DNA from: Ilumatobacteraceae bacterium
Lineage (GTDB): Bacteria; Actinomycetota; Acidimicrobiia; Acidimicrobiales; Ilumatobacteraceae
Direction: 5' to 3'
Assembly (NCBI GenBank): GCA_023257035.1
Contig: JALRDI010000190.1
Span: 1 to 6,710, forward strand
Length of the DNA: 6,710 nt
Below are positions 1-6,115 of this stretch, in pieces (position 1 is the first letter of the stretch; each line of letters opens with the position of its first letter). The position numbers were made by a program, and so were the translations under genes. The notes under the pieces were generated by a model. That model was not told the DNA's origin and made no database searches. It was given only the letters and a program-made list of their open reading frames with translations.

Positions 1-114
1 GGCAACGAAATCTGCTTCGAAGAAGGCTCCTGCAAAGAAGGCGGCGGTTAAGAAGGCTCCTGCGAAGAAGGCTCCAGCTAAGAAGGCGGCGGCAACGAAA
101 TCCGCTTCGACGAA
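1..114 (+). repeat. In-frame degenerate repeats coding the Lys/Ala tail
   Basis: A 24-base unit at 1-24 recurs at 91-114 with two mismatches, a 90-bp (30-codon) shift. Inside it, AGAAGGCTCCTGC at 21-33 recurs at 51-63 (30-bp shift). All shifts are multiples of three, so the repeats change tail length without breaking the frame. This looks like slippage or unequal crossover within a low-complexity coding tail, and length variation between strains is expected. Confidence 0.7.
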
Positions 115-187
115 AGCGTCAGCAAGAAAAGCGGTGTCAAAGAAGGTTGCAACCTCCACCCGAACCCGCAAGGCTGATCCTTCATGA
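2..187 (+). CDS. C-terminal Lys/Ala-rich tail of a DNA-binding protein (5' truncated)
   Basis: Frame 2 is open from the window edge to a TGA at 185-187, giving 61 residues made almost entirely of Lys, Ala, Ser, Thr and Pro, with KKAPAKKA-type units. It ends in an Arg/Lys/Thr stretch and ADPS. Such tails are known from actinobacterial nucleoid proteins (HupB/HU with an H1-like extension), some bacterial Ku proteins and topoisomerase I, where they bind DNA non-specifically. The folded domain that would separate these options lies outside the window, so the family cannot be named. The stop overlaps the start of the exonuclease III gene (ATGA, 184-187), suggesting co-transcription and translational coupling with a DNA-repair enzyme. 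The reading frame is well supported by composition and coupling; the function is only inferred as DNA binding. Confidence 0.75.
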   Translation, partial: ATKSASKKAPAKKAAVKKAPAKKAPAKKAAATKSASTKASARKAVSKKVATSTRTRKADPS

Positions 188-957
188 TTCGTCTGGCCAC
201 GTGGAACGTCAACTCTCTCAAAGCTCGCCTTGAGCGGGTGACCGAATGGATTGAAGACGTCAAGCCTGACGTGCTGTGCCTCCAGGAAACCAAGATGGCT
301 GATGACGCGTTCCCGGGACTTCACTTCGAGGCAATGGGCTACGAATCTGCGCACTACGGGCAGGGCCGATGGAATGGTGTTGCCATCATCTCCAAAGTTG
401 GCCTCACCGATGTGGTGACGAACTTTGCCGGCGAGATCGAGCCTGATCCAGACGCTCGTATCATCACGGCCACCTGCGCTGACATCAGAGTGTCATCGGT
501 ATACGTTCCAAATGGTCGTGCAGTTGATGATCCTCACTACGAGTACAAATTGTCATGGCTCGACCGACTTCAGCAACACCTTGAAATCGATACCTCACCA
601 GCGAATGATGTGATCGTGACAGGCGACTTCAACATCGCTCCCACAGATGCTGACGTGCACGACCCCAACAAACTCGCGATGTCGACACATGTGACAGATG
701 CAGAGCGAGATCGGCTAACTGCACTTGAGCAATGGGGTCTGTCGGATCTATTCCGACATCACCATGACGGTGAACGGTTGTTCTCCTGGTGGGACTACCG
801 GTCAGGAGATTTCCACATGGGTCGCGGGCTGCGAATCGACCTCATCATGGGGTCTCGCTCGATGGTGGAACGCAGCAATTTTGTGGTCGTCGACCGCAAC
901 GCTCGCAAGGGCCCGTCGCCCAGCGATCACGCCCCGGTTGTCGTTGACCTTGAGTGA
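184..957 (+). CDS. xth: Exodeoxyribonuclease III (AP endonuclease, EEP family)
   Basis: This 257-residue protein is a full-length exonuclease III of the endonuclease/exonuclease/phosphatase fold. It cuts 5' to abasic sites and trims 3' blocked ends in base-excision repair, in the cytoplasm and dependent on Mg2+. The catalytic set is complete and in order: Asn8 (TWNVNS), Glu35 (LCLQETK), Tyr107 (VYVPNGR), Asp148 and Asn150 (GDFNIAP), Asp219 (RIDLIM) and Asp248-His249 (SDHAPV). Length matches the family (about 255-270). The ATG at 184 puts the first beta strand (MIRLATWNVNS) directly at the N terminus, as in homologues. It overlaps the stop of the upstream Lys/Ala-tail gene and has only a weak AAGG at 170-173, so translation probably depends on coupling. 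The gene converges on the helicase, 14 bp away. No anomaly is visible. Confidence 0.97.
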   Translation: MIRLATWNVNSLKARLERVTEWIEDVKPDVLCLQETKMADDAFPGLHFEAMGYESAHYGQGRWNGVAIISKVGLTDVVTNFAGEIEPDPDARIITATCADIRVSSVYVPNGRAVDDPHYEYKLSWLDRLQQHLEIDTSPANDVIVTGDFNIAPTDADVHDPNKLAMSTHVTDAERDRLTALEQWGLSDLFRHHHDGERLFSWWDYRSGDFHMGRGLRIDLIMGSRSMVERSNFVVVDRNARKGPSPSDHAPVVVDLE

Positions 958-971
958 CGCGCTGCTCGCTC

Positions 972-2888
972 TTACGAGTGTTCTGCAAGGGTGGCATGAA
1001 GGTCAGGGAAGAGCCGGCCTGACGTAAGTTGGCCCCAACGAGTGAGTTCATCTAGTTGCTGGGCACTCGTTGGCGGTTGCTCTGCAATCTGTCGGAGTAA
1101 GCGATCACTGCAGAGTTCCTCCGGGAGGATTCCTGATCGCCGAGCAGTGTTCTCTCGCCACGTCCTCAGCCGTTCAAGTGAATCCTTTGCCATCGATGTC
1201 GAAGCATGACTCATCGCTTGAGATAACTCGGCTGAAGGACCCGAAGCACTTGGGGCAGAAAGATCAAGATCTGCAACGAATGGGCTGATCGAACGTCGGT
1301 AGCCGCCTCGCCGCTCAGCAAACGACATATTGCACTCTGTCGTTGCGCGAGTCAATGCCACGTAGAGCAACCGTGCTTCCTCAAGAGATTCCTCGCGAGT
1401 AGTTGCACTTCGGTGAGGAACTGAGCCGGTTTCGACGGCGGCGATCCATACCTGCTCCCATTCACGGCCTTTGGCGGCGTGAAAGGTCAATACCTCGACT
1501 CCACCGCGCTGCTGAATGCCAAATGGGTCTGTTGTCGACATCCATGAGGCGAACGTAGTGCCGTTGCCATCAGGCTGGTCCCGAAGGTGCTCGAGCGCGG
1601 CTGCCGCCACCTGTTGGGCGGAAACCGTCCCAGATGCAGTCTCCTCGCGAGGAATCTGTGGGGAGTCATCCCCATCAAGAACGTCATGCGCCCATGAACG
1701 CAATGCGGCAGGTGACGTGATTCGCCTTGCATGGTCGAGCGCTCTACGCCCTGATGAGTCCCCTCTGAATCCTCGAGCACGAACCTCGACACCTGCTTGC
1801 AGGAGCGCGTGTTCGATGCGGGCGCAGTGCTGATGGGTTCGGGCCAGCACGGCGACTTGACCATTGCGAATTGAGTGTTCGCCGGTGTGTGCAATTGCGT
1901 TGGCGATGCCGTTTGCTTCTTCGTTTTCGTCTGCATATGCCGTCAAGGTTGGAAGGGGGCCATCTGGCCGGCTCGACCGCAAATTTGTATCCAACTCAGC
2001 AACATCGAGAACGTGCACACCCGCATTCACGATCTGTGGCGTGCAGCGATGGTTGACGGGCAATCTGACGACCTCGACCCCAGGGAAACGGTCAGATACT
2101 TGAATGAGGAGGTCAGGGTCGCTTCCGTTGAATCCATAAATCGACTGCGCAGGGTCACCAACGATGAACAAATCCTCGGTCGTAGGTGTGCGGATGGCAG
2201 TCAGTAGGCGCTGCTGGATTGGCGTGAGGTCCTGCGCTTCATCGACGTGGAGATGTCGAAAACGCCATCGGATTGCATCGGCAAACGCTTGGTCTCGCTC
2301 GAGCTCTCGCGAGCAGCGAACAAGAAGGTCATCAAGATCGAGAACACCCCTCGAGGCCTTTTCTCGCTCGTACGCGGCCATGGCTTCACTAATGCGAGCA
2401 GCCTTTGAAGGTTGTTGGCCTCGCGAACGTGCGACGGTCGAGTACGTCTCGGCGGTGATGCCACGTGCGCTCGCCCACGAAAGTTCAGTAATGATGTCGT
2501 CGAGTTGTTCGTTCGGCTTATTCAGCGCAGCGGCAATGAGGCGTGGGCGGTCGTCGACGATCGTTGGGAATCGTCGCCCTTGATCGGTCCAGCGTTGTCG
2601 AAGAATCCCGAGCGCCACCGAGTGAAACGTTCCCGCCTCGATTCGTTGTCCGAGCCCAAGGTGGCGAAGACGGCGGCGCAACTCACCGGCGGCTTCTCTC
2701 GTGAAAGTCAGCGCAAGTGTGTGTCTCGGGTCGGCGGTTTCGGTTGCAATTCGGTACGCGATTCGCCTGGTGAGCACCCGTGTTTTTCCCGACCCTGCCC
2801 CGGCGATTACGGCAACGAGACGCGATTCAGTGGTGACCGCGCGACGCTGATCTGCATCCAAATCAGCGAGTAGGTCATGTGGGTCCAC
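972..2888 (-). CDS. uvrD2: UvrD2-like SF1A DNA helicase with C-terminal HRDC domain
   Basis: A 638-residue ATP-dependent 3'-5' helicase of the UvrD/Rep/PcrA superfamily, expected to unwind DNA in repair or replication-fork processing. All motifs are present: Q (DADQRRAV, 11-18), Walker A (AGAGSGKT, 29-36), Ia (LTFTREAAGEL, 60-70), Ib (GTFHS, 86-90), II (VDEAQD, 215-220), III (VGDPAQSIYGFNG, 243-255), IV (VNHRC, Arg281), V (TFHAAKGREWE, about 468-478) and VI (YVALTRA, 509-515). A Ser-rich linker (533-572; 11 Ser in 40) leads to an HRDC-like domain (about 573-638) with the LRTWRE, ILPEEL and PPTSAQQLDEL pattern. HRDC plus UvrD is the architecture of actinobacterial UvrD2, but the tetracysteine module that precedes HRDC in mycobacterial UvrD2 is missing; only Cys519 lies near there. 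The start is GTG at 2888, since an in-frame stop lies just upstream (2904-2906); no Shine-Dalgarno is seen and a -10-like box sits 6 nt before it. The stop is TAA at 972-974. The orthology name is less certain than the helicase call. Confidence 0.93.
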   Translation of the reverse strand: MDPHDLLADLDADQRRAVTTESRLVAVIAGAGSGKTRVLTRRIAYRIATETADPRHTLALTFTREAAGELRRRLRHLGLGQRIEAGTFHSVALGILRQRWTDQGRRFPTIVDDRPRLIAAALNKPNEQLDDIITELSWASARGITAETYSTVARSRGQQPSKAARISEAMAAYEREKASRGVLDLDDLLVRCSRELERDQAFADAIRWRFRHLHVDEAQDLTPIQQRLLTAIRTPTTEDLFIVGDPAQSIYGFNGSDPDLLIQVSDRFPGVEVVRLPVNHRCTPQIVNAGVHVLDVAELDTNLRSSRPDGPLPTLTAYADENEEANGIANAIAHTGEHSIRNGQVAVLARTHQHCARIEHALLQAGVEVRARGFRGDSSGRRALDHARRITSPAALRSWAHDVLDGDDSPQIPREETASGTVSAQQVAAAALEHLRDQPDGNGTTFASWMSTTDPFGIQQRGGVEVLTFHAAKGREWEQVWIAAVETGSVPHRSATTREESLEEARLLYVALTRATTECNMSFAERRGGYRRSISPFVADLDLSAPSASGPSAELSQAMSHASTSMAKDSLERLRTWRENTARRSGILPEELCSDRLLRQIAEQPPTSAQQLDELTRWGQLTSGRLFPDLHATLAEHS

Positions 2889-2894
2889 GCCATA

Positions 2895-2900
2895 ACGGTA
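2895..2900 (-). promoter_or_regulatory. Putative -10 box (TACCGT) of a leaderless helicase transcript
   Basis: On the minus strand TACCGT fits the actinobacterial TANNNT -10 pattern and ends 6 nt before the GTG start of the helicase, so transcription would begin at or next to the start codon. No Shine-Dalgarno is present to offer an alternative. No convincing -35 is visible. It shares bases 2899-2900 with the opposing box of the PH-domain gene. Confidence 0.45.
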
Positions 2901-2904
2901 CTGT
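2899..2904 (+). promoter_or_regulatory. Putative -10 box (TACTGT) of a leaderless PH-domain gene transcript
   Basis: TACTGT fits TANNNT and ends 7 nt before the ATG at 2912, the spacing expected when transcription starts at the start codon. No Shine-Dalgarno is seen between them and no clear -35 upstream. It overlaps the minus-strand TACCGT by the central TA; the combined ACGGTACTGT (2895-2904) is two-fold symmetric except at two positions. Confidence 0.45.
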
Positions 2905-2911
2905 CATCACC

Positions 2912-3403
2912 ATGGCGTATCCGCAGAAACTTCTGAATCCGGGTGAAGAAACCATCGTTGACCTGCACCCGCATTGGTGGTTTTTCGCAAAGGAAGCGTT
3001 GTATGTCGTTCTGAGCTTTGTGCTGGTGACAATCGTCGCTGTGTTTACGGGCGAGGGAGCGATCGCGGGAGCGTTGAGATGGATTTCTATTGCTCTGGTG
3101 CTGCTCACCACTCTTCGACTTATTCTCCGTTGGCTGTCGTGGGTGACGACATATTTCGTTGTGACGACTGATCGAGTCATCTTTCGCAGCGGAATTATCT
3201 CGCGCCAGGGAATTGAAATTCCCCTGGGTCGTGTCAACAACGTGTTATTTAATCAGTCGCTCTTCGAGCGTGTCATTGGCGCTGGTGACCTCCTTATCGA
3301 ATCTGGTGGCGAACGTGGCCAACAGACCTTTACTGATGTTCGAAATCCTGATCGAGTGCAGAATTCGATTCATGCTGCCATTGATGGCTTACGAGACCAA
3401 TAG
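2912..3403 (+). CDS. Membrane-anchored bacterial PH-domain protein (bPH2/DUF304, YdbS-like)
   Basis: A 163-residue protein with a short N terminus (LLNPGEETIVDLHPHWW), two predicted membrane helices (about 27-46 and 54-72) and a C-terminal bacterial PH domain (about 80-160). The hallmark pattern is YFVVTTDRVIFRSGI, then IPLGRVNNV, then GAGDLLIESGG. The domain is expected to face the cytoplasm. Members of this family are widespread small membrane proteins of unclear function, some linked to envelope stress, so no specific role is claimed. A GTG at 2879 would extend the frame by 11 residues, but the ATG at 2912 is preferred: it has a -10-like box 7 nt upstream, and the extension would overlap the start of the divergent helicase gene and is not family-like. 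A hairpin follows the stop. Confidence 0.88.
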   Translation: MAYPQKLLNPGEETIVDLHPHWWFFAKEALYVVLSFVLVTIVAVFTGEGAIAGALRWISIALVLLTTLRLILRWLSWVTTYFVVTTDRVIFRSGIISRQGIEIPLGRVNNVLFNQSLFERVIGAGDLLIESGGERGQQTFTDVRNPDRVQNSIHAAIDGLRDQ

Positions 3404-3404
3404 T

Positions 3405-3431
3405 CCCGACTTCGTCAACAACTAGGTCGGG
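3405..3431. terminator. Inverted repeat after the PH-domain gene (possible terminator or operator)
   Basis: CCCGAC (3405-3410) pairs with GTCGGG (3426-3431), and one T-G wobble plus one T-A pair (3411-3412 with 3424-3425) extend the stem to 8 bp around an 11-nt loop. It starts one base after the PH-domain stop codon. No T run follows, so it is not a classical intrinsic terminator, although U-poor hairpins are common in actinobacteria. Its right arm directly abuts the TGGCACACT motif of the next gene, so an operator role is also possible. Confidence 0.35.
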
Positions 3432-3440
3432 TGGCACACT
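3432..3440 (+). promoter_or_regulatory. Putative extended -10 (TGGCACACT) before the hydrolase operon
   Basis: TGGCACACT reads as an extended -10 (TG, one base, then hexamer CACACT) and ends exactly 6 nt before the ATG at 3447, which has no Shine-Dalgarno. The identical 9-mer at the identical distance precedes the lipoprotein start at 6116. The hexamer matches TATAAT only at A2, A4 and T6, so the support comes from the recurrence and spacing. It would drive the hydrolase-racemase-phosphatase operon as a leaderless message. Confidence 0.45.
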
Positions 3441-3446
3441 CGGCTG

Positions 3447-4325
3447 ATGGCACGCGTCACCCTTCCGACCGGTATCGAGATCGAATACGAGGAGTTCGGA
3501 ACACGAGCCGACCCAACGGTTCTTCTCGTCTCGGGATTCACGTCGCAGTTGCTGGGATGGGACGAAGGGTTTTGCCGAGAACTGGCCTCGCGCGGTCGCC
3601 ACGTGATTCGTTTTGACAACCGTGATGTCGGGCTGTCGACCCATCTTGATGGGCAGTTGGTCAACATGAAGGCAGCTCGTGATGCGGCGTTCTTTGGTGG
3701 CGATCCAATCGATCCGCCGTACACCCTTTCGGATATGGCGGCAGATGGGCTCGGCCTTGTCGATGCGTTGGAATGTGAGATTGTTGATGTTGTCGGTATG
3801 TCAATGGGCGGAATGATTGTTCAGACGATGGCGATTGATCGGCCAGAGCGAATTCGTTCTGTGGTTTCGGTGATGAGTACGACTGGCGCCCGGGATGTCG
3901 GACAGCCAACCCCTGAGGCGCTTGAGCGCTTACTGACGGCCCCGCCATCGAACCGAGATGAGTACATCGAAGCCTCGGTTGGAGCAGAAATCTGGTCATC
4001 GAAGCGATATTTCGATCCGCAGCGGGCTCGTGAAAAAGCGGCTGCCAGCTATGACCGAATGTTTTACCCAGAAGGCCCAACTCGCCAATACGCAGCGATT
4101 ATGGCCTCCGGTGATCGAACTGAAGCATTGCGTTCAGTCGAAGTGCCGATGCTCGTCATTCATGGAAATGACGACACGCTGATTCACCCATCGGGAGGGG
4201 AGGCCACAGCAGCGGTCGTTCCCGGCGCGAAACTGCTCATGCTGGACGACATGGGGCACGACATCCCCGAGCCACTTTGGCCGGAGATCGCAGGAGCAAT
4301 CGTCGATTTTGGCGATTCCGTCTGA
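3447..4325 (+). CDS. Alpha/beta hydrolase (RdmC/DnrP-like esterase family)
   Basis: A 292-residue cytoplasmic alpha/beta-hydrolase with a complete catalytic triad: Ser119 in the nucleophile elbow GMSMGG (117-122), Asp243 in HGNDD (239-243) and His271 in MGHDIP. The oxyanion-side loop is VSGFTSQLLGW (28-38). The stretch RFDNRDVGLST (55-65) and the PYTLSDMAADGLGLVDAL block (91-108) resemble the family that includes aclacinomycin methylesterase RdmC and many uncharacterised actinobacterial and proteobacterial esterases. There is no signal peptide. The substrate cannot be read from sequence; being first in an operon with an acyl-CoA racemase makes an ester or acyl substrate plausible, which is inference. 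The ATG at 3447 gives the usual short first strand (MARVTLPTGIEIEYEEFG). The stop is TGA at 4323-4325, followed by a 33-bp gap to the racemase. Confidence 0.92.
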   Translation: MARVTLPTGIEIEYEEFGTRADPTVLLVSGFTSQLLGWDEGFCRELASRGRHVIRFDNRDVGLSTHLDGQLVNMKAARDAAFFGGDPIDPPYTLSDMAADGLGLVDALECEIVDVVGMSMGGMIVQTMAIDRPERIRSVVSVMSTTGARDVGQPTPEALERLLTAPPSNRDEYIEASVGAEIWSSKRYFDPQRAREKAAASYDRMFYPEGPTRQYAAIMASGDRTEALRSVEVPMLVIHGNDDTLIHPSGGEATAAVVPGAKLLMLDDMGHDIPEPLWPEIAGAIVDFGDSV

Positions 4326-4344
4326 AACACATCATCAATCACAC

Positions 4345-4350
4345 AAGGAG
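4345..4350 (+). promoter_or_regulatory. Strong Shine-Dalgarno (AAGGAG) for the racemase gene
   Basis: AAGGAG lies 8 nt before the ATG at 4359 and is the only strong ribosome-binding site seen in the window. It fits a gene internal to an operon that needs independent ribosome loading, in contrast with the apparently leaderless first genes. It fixes the racemase start. Confidence 0.85.
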
Positions 4351-4358
4351 TAGCAACG

Positions 4359-5513
4359 ATGTCAGGACCACTTAGCGGCTATCGAATTCTTGAAATTGCT
4401 GGAATTGGCCCGGGACCATTTGCAGCAATGATGCTGGCAGATATGGGTGCGGAGGTCATTCGCGTTGATCGTGCTCAAGCTGTGAAGCCAGGATCGACTG
4501 GGCCGGTTCGAGACGTGCTTCAGCGAAGCAGGAAGAACATAGCGCTCGATCTGAAAGACCCTGAAGGTGTCGCAATACTTCTCGACCTCGTCGAATCGGC
4601 TGACGCTCTCATCGAGGGGTTTCGCCCAGGAGTAATGGAACGCCTCGGAGTTGGACCTGATGTCTGCTTGGCGCGCAATCCAAAACTCGTCTTTGGTCGA
4701 ATGACCGGATGGGGTCAAACCGGGCCGTATTCCCAGGCCGCTGGGCACGACATCAACTACATCGCACTTGGTGGAGCGCTTGCCCACATCAGCCGTGGTG
4801 GCTCGGGTCCGGTTCCTCCACTCAACCTCGTGGGCGACTTCGGCGGCGGAGGAATGTTCCTTGCCTATGGCGTCGTCTGTGCCCTGCTCGAAGCCCAGCG
4901 TTCGGGTCAAGGCCAGGTCATCGACACCGCAATGGTCGATGGGACGGCATCGCTCATGTCGATGTTCTGGGGAATGGCCTCAATGGGCGCATTCGACACT
5001 GAGAACCCCGGAACGAACTTGCTTGATACTGGCGCGCACTTTTACGACACGTACGAGTGCGCGGATGGAAAGTGGATCTCTCTCGGGTCGATTGAACCAC
5101 AGTTCTACGCACTGTTACTCGAGCACACAGGCCTTACCGATGATCCTGACTTCCAACGCCAGATGGACAAGAGTAAATGGCCAGAGTTGAAGTCACGATT
5201 GACGGCCCTCTTCCTCACCAAGACTCGTGATGAGTGGTGCGCAATTATGGAGCACACCGACATTTGTTTTGCTCCTGTGTTAACGATGCCCGAAGCCGCT
5301 CAGCATCCGCACAACGTGTCACGAGGAACCTTCTGCGAGGTTGATGGTTTGACGCAAGCATCTCCTGCTCCTCGTTTCTCAAGAACTGCGCCTGATACCC
5401 CAACACCGGCAGCGCGTCCCGGCGAGAACACGAAAGAAGTGTTGCTCAGTTGGGGACTTGATGCTGAGCGTGTTGAGGCCGCCGTAGCTGGTGGCGCAGC
5501 CGCACAAGCCTGA
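4359..5513 (+). CDS. mcr: Alpha-methylacyl-CoA racemase (CaiB/BaiF family III)
   Basis: A 384-residue member of the CoA-transferase III (CaiB/BaiF) fold. It matches alpha-methylacyl-CoA racemases, which invert the 2-methyl centre of (2R)/(2S)-2-methylacyl-CoAs so that branched fatty acids or sterol side chains can enter beta-oxidation. Key evidence: GHDINYI with His130, PPLNLVGDFGGGG with Asp160 (30 residues later, the same spacing as His126/Asp156 of M. tuberculosis MCR), and the GAHFYDTYECADGKW...GSIEPQFY block with Glu246 in the place of MCR Glu241. The N-terminal LEIAGIGPGPFAAMMLADMGAEV and C-terminal APRFSRT segments are also typical. Length fits, with an Ala-rich end (VAGGAAAQA). The start at 4359 is fixed by AAGGAG. 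It lies 33 bp after the hydrolase, and its stop overlaps the next start by one base (TGATG). True CoA transferases of this fold have a catalytic Asp in a different context, so racemase is preferred. Confidence 0.94.
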   Translation: MSGPLSGYRILEIAGIGPGPFAAMMLADMGAEVIRVDRAQAVKPGSTGPVRDVLQRSRKNIALDLKDPEGVAILLDLVESADALIEGFRPGVMERLGVGPDVCLARNPKLVFGRMTGWGQTGPYSQAAGHDINYIALGGALAHISRGGSGPVPPLNLVGDFGGGGMFLAYGVVCALLEAQRSGQGQVIDTAMVDGTASLMSMFWGMASMGAFDTENPGTNLLDTGAHFYDTYECADGKWISLGSIEPQFYALLLEHTGLTDDPDFQRQMDKSKWPELKSRLTALFLTKTRDEWCAIMEHTDICFAPVLTMPEAAQHPHNVSRGTFCEVDGLTQASPAPRFSRTAPDTPTPAARPGENTKEVLLSWGLDAERVEAAVAGGAAAQA

Positions 5514-6073
5514 TGGCAACGGTTCGTCTGGTTCGACACGGTCAGGCTTCTGCGGGATGGGGTACTGACCCCGACCCTGATCTTGACGATCTTGGTCGCT
5601 CGCAGTCCGAGACGGTTGCGCAGGCCTTGCATGCACAGTTAGCCGGCACGCCAGTCGAGGTTTGGACATCGCCTCTTCTTCGATGCCGGAGCACTGCGCG
5701 GCCGTTTGCAGCTCTGCACGGCTTGGAGACCCGAGTCGTTGATGCTGTTCGTGAGATTCCTTCTCCAACCGACATCTCAACTGAGCAGCGAATCGGGTGG
5801 CTTCGTACGGCGATGGAAGGAACTTGGGGCGATCTCGGTGGTGAATTCGTCGCCTACCGGGATCACCTCGTTGACGTCATGAGCGCCGTAACGACCGACA
5901 CCGGTGTGTTTTCCCATTTCATTGCGATCAATGCGGTCATCGGTGCATGTATTGGTGACGATCGACTTGTCATCAGAAGCCTCGCCAATACCTCGGTGAC
6001 GACGATTGACGTCATTAACGGTGCACTCACCCTCGTTGAGGGAGGAGAAGAGGCAGAGACTCTCATTCGTTGA
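5513..6073 (+). CDS. Histidine phosphatase family protein (phosphoglycerate mutase-like)
   Basis: A 186-residue branch-1 histidine phosphatase. The phosphate pocket is Arg8-His9-Gly10 (LVRHGQAS; His9 is the phospho-acceptor), Arg57 in TSPLLRCRSTA, acidic Glu81 (VREIPSP) and the second His135 in VFSHFIAIN. In place of the common SHGG..R around the second His it has SHFIAIN, which I associate with a subgroup of small, uncharacterised, often actinobacterial phosphatases rather than true glycolytic mutases, whose sequences are longer. The substrate is unknown. The ATG at 5513 overlaps the racemase TGA (TGATG) with no Shine-Dalgarno, so translation likely occurs by reinitiation, giving tight coupling to the racemase. 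It is probably the last gene of the operon, because a new promoter-like motif and gene follow within 45 bp. Confidence 0.9.
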   Translation: MATVRLVRHGQASAGWGTDPDPDLDDLGRSQSETVAQALHAQLAGTPVEVWTSPLLRCRSTARPFAALHGLETRVVDAVREIPSPTDISTEQRIGWLRTAMEGTWGDLGGEFVAYRDHLVDVMSAVTTDTGVFSHFIAINAVIGACIGDDRLVIRSLANTSVTTIDVINGALTLVEGGEEAETLIR

Positions 6074-6079
6074 ACGTGA

Positions 6080-6099
6080 CGACATAGTGCGCCATGTCG
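6080..6099. promoter_or_regulatory. Inverted repeat between the phosphatase and lipoprotein genes
   Basis: CGACAT (6080-6085) and ATGTCG (6094-6099) form a perfect 6-bp inverted repeat around an 8-nt loop. There is no T run downstream, so as a terminator it would be weak. It ends one base before TGGCACACT, in the -35 to -17 region of the proposed lipoprotein promoter, where a repressor or activator could bind. Its CGAC/GTCG arms resemble those of the repeat at 3405-3431, but the spacing differs. Confidence 0.3.
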
Positions 6100-6100
6100 A

Positions 6101-6109
6101 TGGCACACT
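6101..6109 (+). promoter_or_regulatory. Putative extended -10 (TGGCACACT) before the lipoprotein gene
   Basis: This 9-mer is identical to the one at 3432-3440 and, like it, ends exactly 6 nt before the start codon (GTG at 6116). There is no Shine-Dalgarno. It is interpreted as an extended -10 for a leaderless mRNA; no -35 is seen. Confidence 0.45.
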
Positions 6110-6115
6110 ACAGAG

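Noticed and set aside
1..114. CRISPR array or non-coding tandem repeat
   Set aside because: The repeats are degenerate, have no spacers, and keep one open Lys/Ala-coding frame.
958..971. Bidirectional terminator between xth and the helicase gene
   Set aside because: The 14-bp convergent gap and its flanks show no clear inverted repeat or T run.
1487..1936. A 149-codon open frame on the minus strand inside the helicase gene
   Set aside because: It lies in another frame of the well-supported helicase, has no recognisable motif and its composition looks like an out-of-frame translation.
2164..2583. A 139-codon plus-strand open frame opposite the helicase gene
   Set aside because: It is Arg/Ser-rich with no domain, lies entirely antisense to conserved helicase motifs and has no promoter or ribosome-binding site.
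2879..2911. Upstream GTG start for the PH-domain protein
   Set aside because: It would add 11 residues unlike the family and overlap the helicase start; the ATG at 2912 has a promoter-like box at leaderless spacing.
4362..4910. A 182-codon minus-strand open frame opposite the racemase gene
   Set aside because: It is antisense to conserved catalytic segments of the racemase, with no motif or start signal.
4359..5513. Formyl-CoA or carnitine CoA-transferase as the identity of the CaiB/BaiF gene
   Set aside because: The GHDINYI, NLVGDFGGG and IEPQFY blocks with His130, Asp160 and Glu246 are those of alpha-methylacyl-CoA racemase.
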